Made by a program: the position numbers and the translations under genes. Positions 18,593 to 27,771 of a DNA stretch of 64,000 nt are shown here, one piece after another. Below the pieces are notes generated by a model. It saw nothing but the letters and a program-made list of their open reading frames with translations. It was not told the origin of the DNA and ran no database searches. This stretch comes from Campylobacter concisus (GTDB lineage Bacteria > Campylobacterota > Campylobacteria > Campylobacterales > Campylobacteraceae). The stretch spans positions 32,593 to 96,592 of the forward strand of contig NZ_PIQS01000006.1 of assembly GCF_003048405.1 (NCBI RefSeq), in the 5' to 3' direction. Every line of letters begins with the position of its first letter. The first letter of the stretch is position 1.

Positions 18593-19476
18593 TTAGTCTT
18601 GGTATTTTTGTCGCCTTTTATAGAATTTATACTATCTATCATCAAAAGCGTGACAGAGATGGCTAGGCAGATCATTAAAAAGTATGAGCTTTTCTCCAGT
18701 CTCTCGCCGATGGCAAATGAGACAAAAAGCATCATTATAGGCTCAAAATATGTAAGCAAACCTAGTACATTTATCGGCACGAGCGTGCTTGAGAGGATCT
18801 GGGCGATGAGGGCTATGCCGCTGATAGCACCAAGCAAGATGAGCAGATAGTAGATGTTTGGATTTTGGCTCATTACGTAGTCCATATCGGCTGTGAGCGC
18901 AAAATAAAATGAGAATAAAAACATAAAAATTATCTCGATAACAAAGCTTGAGAAATTTGCAAGGTTGTAGTACTTTCTAATGGTAAAATAGACTGGATAA
19001 AGGCAAAAAACTACAGCGCTCTCCCACGAGATGCCACCGCTTATGACCGCTGTGCTAAAGACGCCAATGGCAGCGAAAAATATCGATGCTAACTTTATTT
19101 TTGAGAGGTGCTCTTTGAAAAATATCCGTCCAAAAAGGACCATGACTATTGGCATGATGAGGTAGCCTATCGAGACTTTTAGCGCTGCGCCGTTACTTGG
19201 AGCCCAGAGATAGAGCCACATCTGAAATGAGACGATGAGCGAGGTAGCAAGCAAAACTAGTAAAATTTTAGGTTTTAGCTTTATTTTTAGAAGTAAAAAT
19301 TTGAAATTTCGCTGCTGTTTTAACAAAAAAATGGCGGCGATGACAAAAGGCATGGCAAAGATCATGCGGTATCCAATAAGAGCTTGCGTGCTGATGGGGT
19401 TCATGAGCACTGACATGTAGTAGATGCAGTTAAACAAAACAGATGCCAAAAGCGAATAAAATATGCCTTTTATCAT
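18589..19476 (-). CDS. EamA/DMT-family permease
   Basis: This inner-membrane transporter is of the drug/metabolite transporter superfamily, RarD-like. The 295-residue product from ATG 19476 begins MIKGIFYSLLASVLFNCIYY and has about ten hydrophobic segments in two EamA repeats, including LIGYRMIFAMPF and the second-half ...LGLLTYFEPIMMLFVSF region. A longer reading from TTG 19527 has no support; the ATG has AAGGAG 12 bases upstream, rather far but the best available. Its TGA overlaps the ATG of the intended rarD start. Two adjoining, similar EamA proteins suggest a duplicated pair, possibly acting as a heterodimer, but that is inference. Substrate unknown. Confidence 0.82.
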   Translation of the reverse strand: MIKGIFYSLLASVLFNCIYYMSVLMNPISTQALIGYRMIFAMPFVIAAIFLLKQQRNFKFLLLKIKLKPKILLVLLATSLIVSFQMWLYLWAPSNGAALKVSIGYLIMPIVMVLFGRIFFKEHLSKIKLASIFFAAIGVFSTAVISGGISWESAVVFCLYPVYFTIRKYYNLANFSSFVIEIIFMFLFSFYFALTADMDYVMSQNPNIYYLLILLGAISGIALIAQILSSTLVPINVLGLLTYFEPIMMLFVSFAIGERLEKSSYFLMICLAISVTLLMIDSINSIKGDKNTKTK

Positions 19477-19577
19477 GAAAAAATTCTGCTCCTTTTTGGG
19501 TAAATTTAAAGTAGCGATTGTAGGCAAAATATCTTTAATAGCCCATTAATGGCTTTTATTTTTTAAGTTTGCCGTGA

Positions 19578-19583
19578 TATAAT
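19578..19583 (+). promoter_or_regulatory. -10 element for the class II DAHP synthase gene
   Basis: TATAAT preceded by GTGA (CCGTGATATAATCAGC) is a consensus extended -10 box 38 bases before the ATG at 19621, in the spacer shared with the divergent permease gene. Confidence 0.6.
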
Positions 19584-19620
19584 CAGCGTCTAATTTAAGG
19601 CAAAAAAGATAGGAAAATAA

Positions 19621-20961
19621 ATGACTTGGAACCGCGATAGCTGGAGAGAATTTAATATCTTGCAACAACCAAAATACCCAGATTTAAAAGAGCTTAAAGA
19701 GGTCGAAGAAAAATTAAAATCGCTTCCTCCTTTGGTCTTTGCTGGCGAGGCTAGAAGTTTAAAAGAAGAACTTGCAAAAGTTTGTAATGGTGAGGCGTTT
19801 TTGCTTCAAGGTGGCGACTGCGCTGAGAGCTTTACAAATTTTAATGCAAACAACATCAGAGATATGTTTAAGGTTTTACTTCAAATGGCGATAGTTTTAA
19901 CCTTTGCTGGTGGCTATCCAGTGGTCAAAGTGGGCCGCGTGGCAGGGCAGTTTGCAAAGCCTAGAAGTAGCGATTTTGAAGAGGTAAATGGCATTAAGCT
20001 TCCAAGCTATAGGGGCGATATCATAAATGGCTTTGAATTTGACGAAAAGGCAAGAGTGCCTGATCCAAAACGTATGATAGAGGCGTATTATCAAAGCGCA
20101 TCTACGATGAACTTACTTAGAGCCTTTTCAAGAGGTGGTTTGGCCGACCTTCATCAAGTGCATAAGTGGAATTTAGGCTTTGTTAAAAAGCCAGAGATCG
20201 GCGAAAAATACGCAAAACTAGCTGATGAACTAACAAAGACACTTTCATTTATGGCAGCTTGTGGCATCACTTCAGCAAATACGCCAGTCATAAATCAAAC
20301 CGCGGTTTATACATCTCACGAGGCACTTTTGCTACCTTATGAAGAGGCATTGACTAGGGTTGATAGTCTTAGCGGTGAATGGTACGACTGCTCGGCTCAT
20401 ATGCTTTGGATAGGTGAGAGAACACGTGGTATAAACGACGCTCACGTGCATTTTTTAAGCGGCGTGAAAAATCCTATCGGTGTAAAGATCGGACCAAGTG
20501 CAAAGGCTGAAGATGTCGTCGCACTTGCAAATAAACTAAATCCAGAAAATGAAGCTGGCAGACTAAACGTGATAATCAGAATGGGTGCTGATAAGATAGG
20601 CGAAAATTTACCAAAAATTTTAAGAGAGCTAAAGCGAGAAGGGCTAAATATCGTTTATAGCATCGATCCGATGCATGGCAACACTGTAAAAACATCAAAT
20701 AACTACAAAACCAGAGAATTTGACAAGATAATAAGCGAAGTTAGAAGCTTTTTTGAAATTCACAAAGCTGAGGGCACAAGAGCTGGCGGTGTGCATCTTG
20801 AGATGACAGGCCAAGACGTGACTGAGTGCACGGGTGGGGCATTAAATATCACTGAAAGTTCGCTTGAGCAAAGATATGAAACACAGTGTGATCCAAGGCT
20901 AAATGCTGATCAGGCACTTGAGCTTGCATTTTTGATGGCTGATCTAGTTAAAAAAGCTTAG
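19621..20961 (+). CDS. Class II 3-deoxy-7-phosphoheptulonate (DAHP) synthase
   Basis: This enzyme condenses phosphoenolpyruvate and erythrose-4-phosphate, the first step of the shikimate pathway, in the cytoplasm. The 446-residue product is the plant/actinobacterial type II form: [11 protein letters not shown] (about residues 61-71, with the metal-binding Cys), [14 protein letters not shown] (about 101-114), [24 protein letters not shown] (about 276-294), SIDPMHGNT (about 345-353), and [17 protein letters not shown] (about 382-398), carrying metal and substrate ligands. Length agrees with the family. Likely monocistronic, with its own consensus -10. Confidence 0.96.
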   Translation: MTWNRDSWREFNILQQPKYPDLKELKEVEEKLKSLPPLVFAGEARSLKEELAKVCNGEAFLLQGGDCAESFTNFNANNIRDMFKVLLQMAIVLTFAGGYPVVKVGRVAGQFAKPRSSDFEEVNGIKLPSYRGDIINGFEFDEKARVPDPKRMIEAYYQSASTMNLLRAFSRGGLADLHQVHKWNLGFVKKPEIGEKYAKLADELTKTLSFMAACGITSANTPVINQTAVYTSHEALLLPYEEALTRVDSLSGEWYDCSAHMLWIGERTRGINDAHVHFLSGVKNPIGVKIGPSAKAEDVVALANKLNPENEAGRLNVIIRMGADKIGENLPKILRELKREGLNIVYSIDPMHGNTVKTSNNYKTREFDKIISEVRSFFEIHKAEGTRAGGVHLEMTGQDVTECTGGALNITESSLEQRYETQCDPRLNADQALELAFLMADLVKKA

Positions 20962-20985
20962 AATTTATAAAATTTGGAGAAAAAA

Positions 20986-21942
20986 ATGGTAAATGTTTAT
21001 GATCTAATCGTTGTTGGTGGCGGACCTTGTGGAATTGCTAGCGTAGTTGAGGCAAAAAGAAATGGCTTAAACAACGTTTTGCTTCTTGAAAAAGGTGATA
21101 ATCACAGCCAAACGATAAGAAAATTTTATAAAGATAATAAACGCGTAGATAAAGAGTATAAAGGGCAAGATAGCACGATACATGGCGTAGTTTCGTTTGA
21201 AGATGGCACAAAAGAGAGCACGCTTGACTATTTTGATAAACTGCTTGACACTGAAAAAATTGAAGCTTTTTTTAATTCTGAAGTAGAGAGCGTAAAAAAA
21301 GATGGAGAAATTTTTAAAGTAACTACCTCAAAAGCCGTATATGAAGCTAAAAATGTGATGATATCAATTGGCAAAATGGGACGACCAAATAAGCCTGATT
21401 ATAAAATTCCGCCTTCACTAAACTCAGTTGTAAATTTTAACCTTGATAGCTGTACAAACGGTGAGAAGGTGCTTGTTGTAGGTGGCGGAAACTCAGCAGT
21501 TGAGTATGCGATCGAGCTTTGCCAATACAATAAAACCACAATCGCTTATAGAAAAGATAATTTTAGCCGCGTAAATGAGACAAATTTAAGTGCGCTTTGG
21601 GAGCTAGAAAAGCATGGTAAGATAAAAGTTAGGCTAAATCACGATATAAAAGAGTTAGATAACGAATCAGGCAAAGTTAGAGTGCATTACGAAAATGGCA
21701 AAATTCGCGTTTATGACAGAGTTGTCTATGCGATAGGCGGCTCAAGTCCGGTTGATTTTTTACAAAAATGTCAGATAAAAATTGATGAAAAAGGCACTCC
21801 AATAGTTGATAGCAACTACCAAAGTAGCGTACCAGGACTTTATGTGGGCGGTGACATCGTGCTAAAAAATGGCGGCTCAATAGTCGTTGCGCTAAATCAC
21901 GCTCATCACGTCATAAAAGACATTTTAAAGGGCAAGGCATAA
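20986..21942 (+). CDS. Pyridine-nucleotide disulfide oxidoreductase-like flavoprotein (YpdA/TrxB-related)
   Basis: This is a FAD- and NAD(P)H-dependent oxidoreductase of the thioredoxin-reductase superfamily. The 318-residue product has the FAD-binding start DLIVVGGGPCGIASV (about residues 6-20), a second Rossmann motif VLVVGGGNSAVEYAIEL (about 157-173) for the nicotinamide nucleotide, and a C-terminal VPGLYVGGDIV FAD motif (about 285-295). I see no CxxC redox pair, so it is not a classical thioredoxin reductase; YpdA-like bacillithiol reductases share that feature, but substrate is unknown. ATG 20986 is preferred to the in-frame TTG at 20974 because GGAG then sits at the right spacing and the protein begins directly at the Rossmann strand. 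Confidence 0.85.
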   Translation: MVNVYDLIVVGGGPCGIASVVEAKRNGLNNVLLLEKGDNHSQTIRKFYKDNKRVDKEYKGQDSTIHGVVSFEDGTKESTLDYFDKLLDTEKIEAFFNSEVESVKKDGEIFKVTTSKAVYEAKNVMISIGKMGRPNKPDYKIPPSLNSVVNFNLDSCTNGEKVLVVGGGNSAVEYAIELCQYNKTTIAYRKDNFSRVNETNLSALWELEKHGKIKVRLNHDIKELDNESGKVRVHYENGKIRVYDRVVYAIGGSSPVDFLQKCQIKIDEKGTPIVDSNYQSSVPGLYVGGDIVLKNGGSIVVALNHAHHVIKDILKGKA

Positions 21943-21944
21943 GC

Positions 21945-24197
21945 TTGATAAATAAAATTTTACTAGCTATTTTTTGTTTGATAGCTGGCTTTTGTCTATC
22001 GTTTTTTAAATCTCCAAAAGAGGATGAGACACCAAAAGATACTAATCAAACGATTTATTCTATAAATTTTGACAATTTGCCAGAAGAAGAGAGACAAAAA
22101 TACATTAGCAAAGACGATCTTTACGAATATGGCGGATATATAACTCCAAAAAGCTATATCCAAAATTTTACTGAAACGAACGATCAAAATTTATCAAATG
22201 ATGTAAACGAACTTCAAGAACAAGTTCGTGAGCTAAGTAAAAAAAATAAAATTTTAGCTACTGATAATGTTGATATCAGCGAGAAAAATTTAGACTTTAT
22301 AAGCAAAATTTCAGAGATGAAAAAAAATATCGAAAATGAAAAAAATGAGATAGTTGAAAAAAATCAAAAGACGCTAGGTGAGCTTGAAGCACAACATTTT
22401 GAAAATATACAAACTCTCACAAAACGGCTAAATGAAGCTCAAGCTGATATGATTGAGAGCTCAAAAGCCTATGAAAAAAAGATAATAGACCTTGAAAATG
22501 CGATAAATGAGGCAAAAAATGGCGATGAAAGTAAGGTAAAAGACATCGAAGCAAATTTTGCTAAATTTAAAGAGATGGCTGAGGCAAATTACACAGCTTT
22601 AAAAGAGCAAAATATAGAGCTAAATACGACGCTGGCTCAAAAAGACGCGCTAATAAAAGAGTATGAAAATGCTCAAAATGAAAAAGATAAAAACGAAAAA
22701 AGAGAAATTTTGCTTTTAAAAGAGGAGATCGAGCGAGCAAAAAATGACGCTAAGACACAAAAATTTAGCTATGAAAAAGAGATAAATGCACTAACTGATG
22801 GCTTTGAAACACAAAAAAGTGTTATGGAGGATGAGCTTTCAAAAAAGGCAAATAAGATAATTGATCTTGAGGAAGCGCTTGAGTCAAATCAAACTGCCTT
22901 AAAAGATAGAATTTATGAGCTTGATGAGATAAAGAAAAATTTAAACTCAAAAGATTTGGCAGTTGAAAACTATAATGGTAAAAATTTAGAGCTAAACGCC
23001 TCTCTTGCGGCACTTCATAAAAGTTTTAATGATTTAAAAGAAAAAAATCTTAAAAGCGAGCAGGAAAATAAACTCGCAAATGAAAATATAAATTCGCTTA
23101 AAAAAGAGCTTGAGCGAGTAAATTTGATAAATAAAAAGCTAGAGAAGCAAACTTTAGATGCAAATGCAAGTTTAAGTGAGCTAAATAAAAAGCTAAATTT
23201 GAGTGAAGAGAGCCTTAAAAATGCACGAGATGAACTAAAGGCGCTTGATACAAAGACAAATAAATTTTTAAAAACTTTATTTGAGCAAAATCAAACTATC
23301 TCTTTGCAGACTCAAAAGCTTGGGTTAAATGACAGCGAGTTGAAAAATTTAAGTGCAAAGATAAATTTAAAAGATGAAAAGATAAAAGAGCTGGAAAATA
23401 ATCTCACGCAAACAAGTCAAACGCTAGCAGCAAAGCAAAGTGAGCTAGAAGCTCAAAAAAGGACACTAAAGATCGATATGCAAAATTATGAAATTTTGCG
23501 TCAGCAAATAAATATTTTGCAAAAAAAGATAGCTGATACATCGGCTCTTTTTGCTGATAGTAATAAAAGTGGTGGTAAAAATTTACTAAGCTTACAAAAT
23601 GAGCTTGAAAGTGCAAAACATAAGTTAAACGAGAGCAATAAGACGATTGAAAGGTTAAATTCTAAAATAAATGAACTTAGCTCATCTAGCGTAAAAGGAA
23701 GTCCAGTAAATGCCAAGATCATCGAACTTCAAAAAGATATCGAGCAAAATTTAAATAGGCAAGATGAGCTTGAAAACGAAAATGTGAATTTAAAAAATAT
23801 CTTACAAGCGACAACTAAACCGGAGACGCCAACAAAGCTAGTTTTGATCTCTAGTTTTGAGTGCGATGACATGGACGCAAAAGATAAGGTTAGCGTGATG
23901 TGCAAGAATAGAGTGAGCGAATTTTTACAAAGATTTAACTCAAACTACCTTTATGAGATAATTCCGATCGTAGATAAGAAAAATTTTGTCATCCCATCAA
24001 ATGTAGCTCAAAGCATCAAAAAAGATGATCTTGGCAGGCTAAATAACTATGTAAATTATGGCGTTGGTAAAGAGCGCGCAAAGGCAGCAGCCGAGCTTAT
24101 AAAAGAAGAATTTGGCGATTTTGCAAGGATCAGCTTTAGCTCAGAAGTGATCGTAAAAGATGTCACGCGTGGCTTTATCATCAAGGTTTATAGATGA
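21945..24197 (+). CDS. Large membrane-anchored coiled-coil protein, unknown function
   Basis: The 750-residue product has an N-terminal hydrophobic segment (about residues 4-20, ILLAIFCLIAGFCLSFF), a short polar stretch, then nearly continuous coiled coil from about residue 85 to 625, very rich in Glu, Lys, Asn and Leu. The last about 120 residues are different and globular, starting LVLISSFECDD and containing RAKAAAELIKEEFGD, faintly like the helix of OmpA-type peptidoglycan-binding domains but without the full signature. It starts at TTG 21945, two bases after the previous stop, with only a weak AAGG ribosome site, and overlaps the next gene by 4 bases. I do not recognise a function; a periplasm-spanning tether or structural rod is possible. 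Confidence 0.75.
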   Translation: MINKILLAIFCLIAGFCLSFFKSPKEDETPKDTNQTIYSINFDNLPEEERQKYISKDDLYEYGGYITPKSYIQNFTETNDQNLSNDVNELQEQVRELSKKNKILATDNVDISEKNLDFISKISEMKKNIENEKNEIVEKNQKTLGELEAQHFENIQTLTKRLNEAQADMIESSKAYEKKIIDLENAINEAKNGDESKVKDIEANFAKFKEMAEANYTALKEQNIELNTTLAQKDALIKEYENAQNEKDKNEKREILLLKEEIERAKNDAKTQKFSYEKEINALTDGFETQKSVMEDELSKKANKIIDLEEALESNQTALKDRIYELDEIKKNLNSKDLAVENYNGKNLELNASLAALHKSFNDLKEKNLKSEQENKLANENINSLKKELERVNLINKKLEKQTLDANASLSELNKKLNLSEESLKNARDELKALDTKTNKFLKTLFEQNQTISLQTQKLGLNDSELKNLSAKINLKDEKIKELENNLTQTSQTLAAKQSELEAQKRTLKIDMQNYEILRQQINILQKKIADTSALFADSNKSGGKNLLSLQNELESAKHKLNESNKTIERLNSKINELSSSSVKGSPVNAKIIELQKDIEQNLNRQDELENENVNLKNILQATTKPETPTKLVLISSFECDDMDAKDKVSVMCKNRVSEFLQRFNSNYLYEIIPIVDKKNFVIPSNVAQSIKKDDLGRLNNYVNYGVGKERAKAAAELIKEEFGDFARISFSSEVIVKDVTRGFIIKVYR

Positions 24198-24901
24198 TCT
24201 TGGCTCAGCTAAAAAGTGGCTATCGCTACAACAGCGATACGCTGGTACTTTATGATTTTATAAGCTCAAGTTTGAAAAATTTTTCAGGCAGGATTTTAGA
24301 CGTTGGCGCAGGGTGCGGGATACTTGGGCTTTTACTTAAACGCGACTTTAAAAATTCCAGCCTAAGCTTGCTTGATATCTTGCAGATAAATGGTGAAATT
24401 TCTAAATTTAATGCCAGTAAGAATGGCTTGGAGGCAGAAATCATAAATGCTGATTTTGCAGATTTTAAAGATAGTGAGAAATTTGACCTCATCGTATCAA
24501 ATCCACCATTTTATCACGAGGGTGCAAAACAAAGCGAAGATGAGCATATAAAGGCTAGTAGATACACAAGCTCTTTGGGTCTAAAAGACTTTATAAAAGG
24601 TATAAGCGTAAATTTAAAGCCTCACAAAAGGGCGTTTTTTTGCTATGCACCTGATGATCTTAGTCAGATTGTAGCGTGTCTAAAAGAGTTTAAGTTAAAT
24701 TTAGTAAGCCTAAAATTTATTCATACAAAGGCTGATAAGCCAGCAAATTTGGCCTTATTTGAGGTAAGAAATAATTCAAACTCAAAGTTAAAAATTTTGT
24801 CACCTTTAGTGATGAGTGAAAATGGCTCGCATACAAAAGAGGCGATTGAAATTTTTAAAAAAGCTAATACAAACAGCATTGATTATCAGGAACTAGCGTG
24901 A
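24194..24901 (+). CDS. SAM-dependent methyltransferase, TrmN6/YfiC-like
   Basis: This methyltransferase of 235 residues resembles tRNA1(Val) A37-N6 methyltransferases. It begins with the QLKSGYRYNSDTLVLYDF segment (residues 5-22) typical of the family, has the SAM loop ILDVGAGCGILGL (about 36-48), and the catalytic NPPFYHEGAK motif (about 101-110) of N6-adenine methylases. It overlaps the coiled-coil gene by 4 bases and the YkgJ-type gene by 4 bases (GTGA). The substrate is inferred from the family; other N6-adenine targets are possible. The gene set methyltransferase-YkgJ-TPR-trpC-HIT is syntenic with C. jejuni. Confidence 0.85.
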   Translation: MILAQLKSGYRYNSDTLVLYDFISSSLKNFSGRILDVGAGCGILGLLLKRDFKNSSLSLLDILQINGEISKFNASKNGLEAEIINADFADFKDSEKFDLIVSNPPFYHEGAKQSEDEHIKASRYTSSLGLKDFIKGISVNLKPHKRAFFCYAPDDLSQIVACLKEFKLNLVSLKFIHTKADKPANLALFEVRNNSNSKLKILSPLVMSENGSHTKEAIEIFKKANTNSIDYQELA

Positions 24902-25263
24902 GGGTGCAAGGCTTTAACTATGAGTTTGATGCGAGCTTTTGCGAGAGCTGCGGCGGCAAGTGTTGCACGGGAGAGAGTGGCTACATTTGGATAAACGAAG
25001 AAGAAATTTCAAAATTTTGCACCGCATTTTATATGAGTAAAGATGAGTTTGAAAAGCAGTTTTTAATAAGAGTTGGGCTAAGGTGTAGCATAAAAGAGAA
25101 GCCTTATGAAGATGGCTTTGCTTGTGTATTTTTTGATGAAAAAAATAAAAACTGCTCAGTTTATGAGCTAAGGCCACAGCAGTGTAGGACTTTTCCATTT
25201 TGGAATTATTTTAAAAAAAATTTAAAGGAGCTAAAAGCAGAATGCATTGGCGTAAAATTTTAG
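24898..25263 (+). CDS. YkgJ-family cysteine-cluster protein
   Basis: This small protein carries the YkgJ (CxxCxxxCC) cluster expected to bind zinc or an Fe-S cluster; its role is unknown. In 121 residues, Cys residues occur as CESCGGKCC (about 15-23), in FACVFFDEKNKNCSVY (about 79-94) and in RPQQCRTFPFW (about 97-107), the full set for the family. It begins at GTG 24898, whose last bases form the TGA of the methyltransferase gene, so the start is fixed by translational coupling. The 3' end overlaps the next gene by 22 bases. Confidence 0.85.
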   Translation: MRVQGFNYEFDASFCESCGGKCCTGESGYIWINEEEISKFCTAFYMSKDEFEKQFLIRVGLRCSIKEKPYEDGFACVFFDEKNKNCSVYELRPQQCRTFPFWNYFKKNLKELKAECIGVKF

Positions 25264-26507
25264 TATTTTTTATGAGCGTATTTTTTAACTCGCAGCTACT
25301 TTTGGCTGACGATAATAAAAGTATAAATTTACGTCTAATGCAGGCTTTATTGTTTCAAGATAGCGGAGATGTGAATGCTAGCATTCAAGCTTACTCAAAC
25401 ATTTTTAAAGATACAAATCAAAAAGCTTATTTAAAAGAGGCAATCAAACTCGCCTTTGCGACAAAAAATGAAAATTTAGACGCTTTGATAAGTGAAGGCG
25501 AAAAAAGCTTAAAAGACGATAGCGATTTTATCCGCATAAAGGTGGCAAATTTAGTAAATCTTTCAAAGCTAAATGAGGCTAAAAGTTTAATGCAAGAGCT
25601 TGCTACAAAAGAGCCAAATGCCCAAAATTTACTCATGCTTGGCACTATTTGTATGATGCAAAATGAAACAACGACTGCGCTAAAATACTTTGAAGAGGCT
25701 TACTCTCTAAAGCAAGAAGAAGAAAACTTGCTCCGTATCGTTGATATTTTGATAAATCGCATGGATAAGATAAAAGACGCTACAAAATATCTTGAAAAAT
25801 TTAAAGACGAACAAGGTTGCACGCTAAAGACTTGCGAGCTTTTGGCTGAAATTTACTCCCAGCAAAGAAATTTCCCAAAGGTGATCGAACTCTTTGAGGA
25901 GCTCTATGAGCTAAGTCACGACACTTCGTATATTGATAAGATCGTGCAGTTTTTTATATATGATAAAAATTACAAAGCAGCAATTGAAATTTTAAAAAAA
26001 TATAGCTACAACGATATGGCGCTTATGGATCTTTATGCGGCGACTAGTAATTTTGGTGATGCATACATACTTGCTGTTAAAATTTATAACGATAGCAGGG
26101 ATTTAAATTTTTTAGCAAAAGCCGCGATTTACGAATACGAGATGAATAAAGATACCTTGAACGAACAAAAAATGGCTGAAATTTTAGATAAATTTGAAGC
26201 TAGCGTGCCAAAGCTAGAAAATGATATGTTTTTTAACTATTATGGCTACTTGCTGATAGATCATGACATCGATCCTAGAAAGGGTATAGAGCTTGTGCAA
26301 AAGGCACTTGCTATCTCACCTGAGTCGCCTTATTACGAGGATTCGCTAGCGTGGGGATATTTTAAGCTTGGTGAGTGCAAAAAGGCAAAAAGCATTATGC
26401 AGCATGCAATGAAAGATGTTGATTTTAGGACTTCAAAAGAGGCAAAAGAGCATTTACACCTAATAGAGCGCTGTATAATAAATCTAAATAAAAGGCTTAA
26501 AAAATGA
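25242..26507 (+). CDS. Tetratricopeptide-repeat periplasmic/outer membrane protein
   Basis: This 421-residue protein has an N-terminal signal sequence (about residues 4-21, [17 protein letters not shown]) followed by about ten TPR-like helical pairs (residues 30-415), including [25 protein letters not shown] and [21 protein letters not shown] in outline. TPR proteins act as scaffolds; a specific partner cannot be named. The orthologous position in C. jejuni holds a TPR protein described as a lipoprotein, but I see no lipobox cysteine near the signal here. The start lies inside the YkgJ-type gene, with AAAGGAG upstream, and the stop overlaps trpC by 4 bases. Confidence 0.82.
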   Translation: MHWRKILVFFMSVFFNSQLLLADDNKSINLRLMQALLFQDSGDVNASIQAYSNIFKDTNQKAYLKEAIKLAFATKNENLDALISEGEKSLKDDSDFIRIKVANLVNLSKLNEAKSLMQELATKEPNAQNLLMLGTICMMQNETTTALKYFEEAYSLKQEEENLLRIVDILINRMDKIKDATKYLEKFKDEQGCTLKTCELLAEIYSQQRNFPKVIELFEELYELSHDTSYIDKIVQFFIYDKNYKAAIEILKKYSYNDMALMDLYAATSNFGDAYILAVKIYNDSRDLNFLAKAAIYEYEMNKDTLNEQKMAEILDKFEASVPKLENDMFFNYYGYLLIDHDIDPRKGIELVQKALAISPESPYYEDSLAWGYFKLGECKKAKSIMQHAMKDVDFRTSKEAKEHLHLIERCIINLNKRLKK

Positions 26508-27289
26508 TACTTGATGAGATAATAAAAAAGACTAAAGATGATCTTGAAAAAAGAAAAGCAGACTTCCCTGAGGAGTGGCTTGGTCGCTCGCTCGCGTACA
26601 ATCCATACGTGCCAAGAGATGTTTTAAGTGCGCTTAGATCAAGTAAAGATGAGCCTATAAAAATCATAGCCGAGATTAAAAAAGCAAGCCCAAGCAAAGG
26701 TGTGATAAGAGAGGATTTTGAGCCTATAAAAATCGCTCAGGAATACGAGCCATACGCAAATGCTTTTAGTATCTTGACTGAGCCACATTGGTTTAAAGGC
26801 GACATCGAGTACATCACGCAGGTTCGTCGCTATGCATCAAGGCCTATCCTTAGAAAAGACTTTATTATTGATAAGTATCAAATTCTTGAAGCTCTTGTTT
26901 ATGGGGCGGATTTTATCTTGCTCATCGCAAAAGCATTAACTCAAAACGAGCTAAAAGAGCTTTTAGACTACGCTCATCATTTAGGGCTTGAGGTTTTGGT
27001 TGAAACTCACGACGCGAGTGATGTGAAAAAGGCTATCTTTGCAGGAGCAAATATAATAGGTATAAATCACCGAAATTTAGATGATTTTACGATGGATATG
27101 AGTCTTTGTGAGAAGCTCATACCACTTTTGCCAAATGGCAAGATAATAGTCGCTGAAAGCGGTCTTTACGAGCATGAACAGCTTAGAGAGCTAAGCAAAA
27201 TAGGCGTAGATGCTTTCTTGATAGGAGAGCATTTTATGAGGCAAGACGATATAAAAAATGCCGTTAAAAAGATAAAGGAGGGCGAGTAA
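26504..27289 (+). CDS. trpC: Indole-3-glycerol phosphate synthase
   Basis: TrpC closes the indole ring in tryptophan synthesis. The 261-residue beta-alpha barrel shows [19 protein letters not shown] (about residues 53-71, with catalytic Lys), [12 protein letters not shown] (about 88-99), [14 protein letters not shown] (about 111-124), [18 protein letters not shown] (about 186-197) and [11 protein letters not shown] (about 216-226). It is a free-standing TrpC, not fused to TrpF. It overlaps the TPR gene by 4 bases and abuts the HIT gene; other trp genes are not in the window, so the gene is unlinked from the rest of the pathway as in C. jejuni. Confidence 0.97.
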   Translation: MILDEIIKKTKDDLEKRKADFPEEWLGRSLAYNPYVPRDVLSALRSSKDEPIKIIAEIKKASPSKGVIREDFEPIKIAQEYEPYANAFSILTEPHWFKGDIEYITQVRRYASRPILRKDFIIDKYQILEALVYGADFILLIAKALTQNELKELLDYAHHLGLEVLVETHDASDVKKAIFAGANIIGINHRNLDDFTMDMSLCEKLIPLLPNGKIIVAESGLYEHEQLRELSKIGVDAFLIGEHFMRQDDIKNAVKKIKEGE

Positions 27290-27771
27290 TGCAGCACCTT
27301 TGTGCCCCTTGGAGAAGCGAATACTTTAGTGCTAAAAAAGATAGCTGTGTTTTTTGTGATGTTGTAAACTCAGATGATGATGATAAAAATGGCGTACTTT
27401 TTCGAGCCAAGCATTGTTTTGGGATTATGAATTTATATCCGTATTCTCCAGGTCATTTTATGATAATACCAAATCAGCATACCGACAAGATCGAAGAGCT
27501 TGATGAGCAGACTTGGTTTGAGATGAGTAAATTTGTAAGGCTTGGAGTTGAAATTTTAAAAAAAGAGCTTTATGCTAATGGTGTAAATATAGGTATGAAT
27601 TTAGGCAAGGCAGCGGGAGCTGGCATAGCTGAGCACGTGCATTATCACCTTGTGCCAAGGTGGAGCGGGGATACAAATTTTATAACCACTATCTCTGATG
27701 TGAGAGTAAATGGCACGCCATTTCACCCACTTTTTGAGAAACTAAAAAAGGCATTTAGTGCCGTTATTTGA
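27289..27771 (+). CDS. HIT-family hydrolase (Ap4A phosphorylase-like)
   Basis: This 160-residue member of the histidine-triad family has substrates that are usually dinucleoside polyphosphates or AMP-linked compounds. It begins HLCAPWRSEYF and has CVFCDV (about residues 21-26) as a likely zinc pair. It has NLYPYSPGHFMIIPNQH (about 49-65) and the HIT active site HVHYHLVPRW (about 108-117), with the nucleophilic histidine in the middle. The APWR start and CxxC resemble the longer Ap4A-phosphorylase subgroup. Its ATG overlaps the last base of the trpC stop (TAATG), and the next gene starts inside its end. Confidence 0.9.
   Translation: MQHLCAPWRSEYFSAKKDSCVFCDVVNSDDDDKNGVLFRAKHCFGIMNLYPYSPGHFMIIPNQHTDKIEELDEQTWFEMSKFVRLGVEILKKELYANGVNIGMNLGKAAGAGIAEHVHYHLVPRWSGDTNFITTISDVRVNGTPFHPLFEKLKKAFSAVI

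Noticed and set aside
19477..19527. Seventeen-residue N-terminal extension of the first EamA permease
   Set aside because: It begins at TTG without a ribosome site and lacks the hydrophobic start expected; ATG 19476 begins directly at helix 1.
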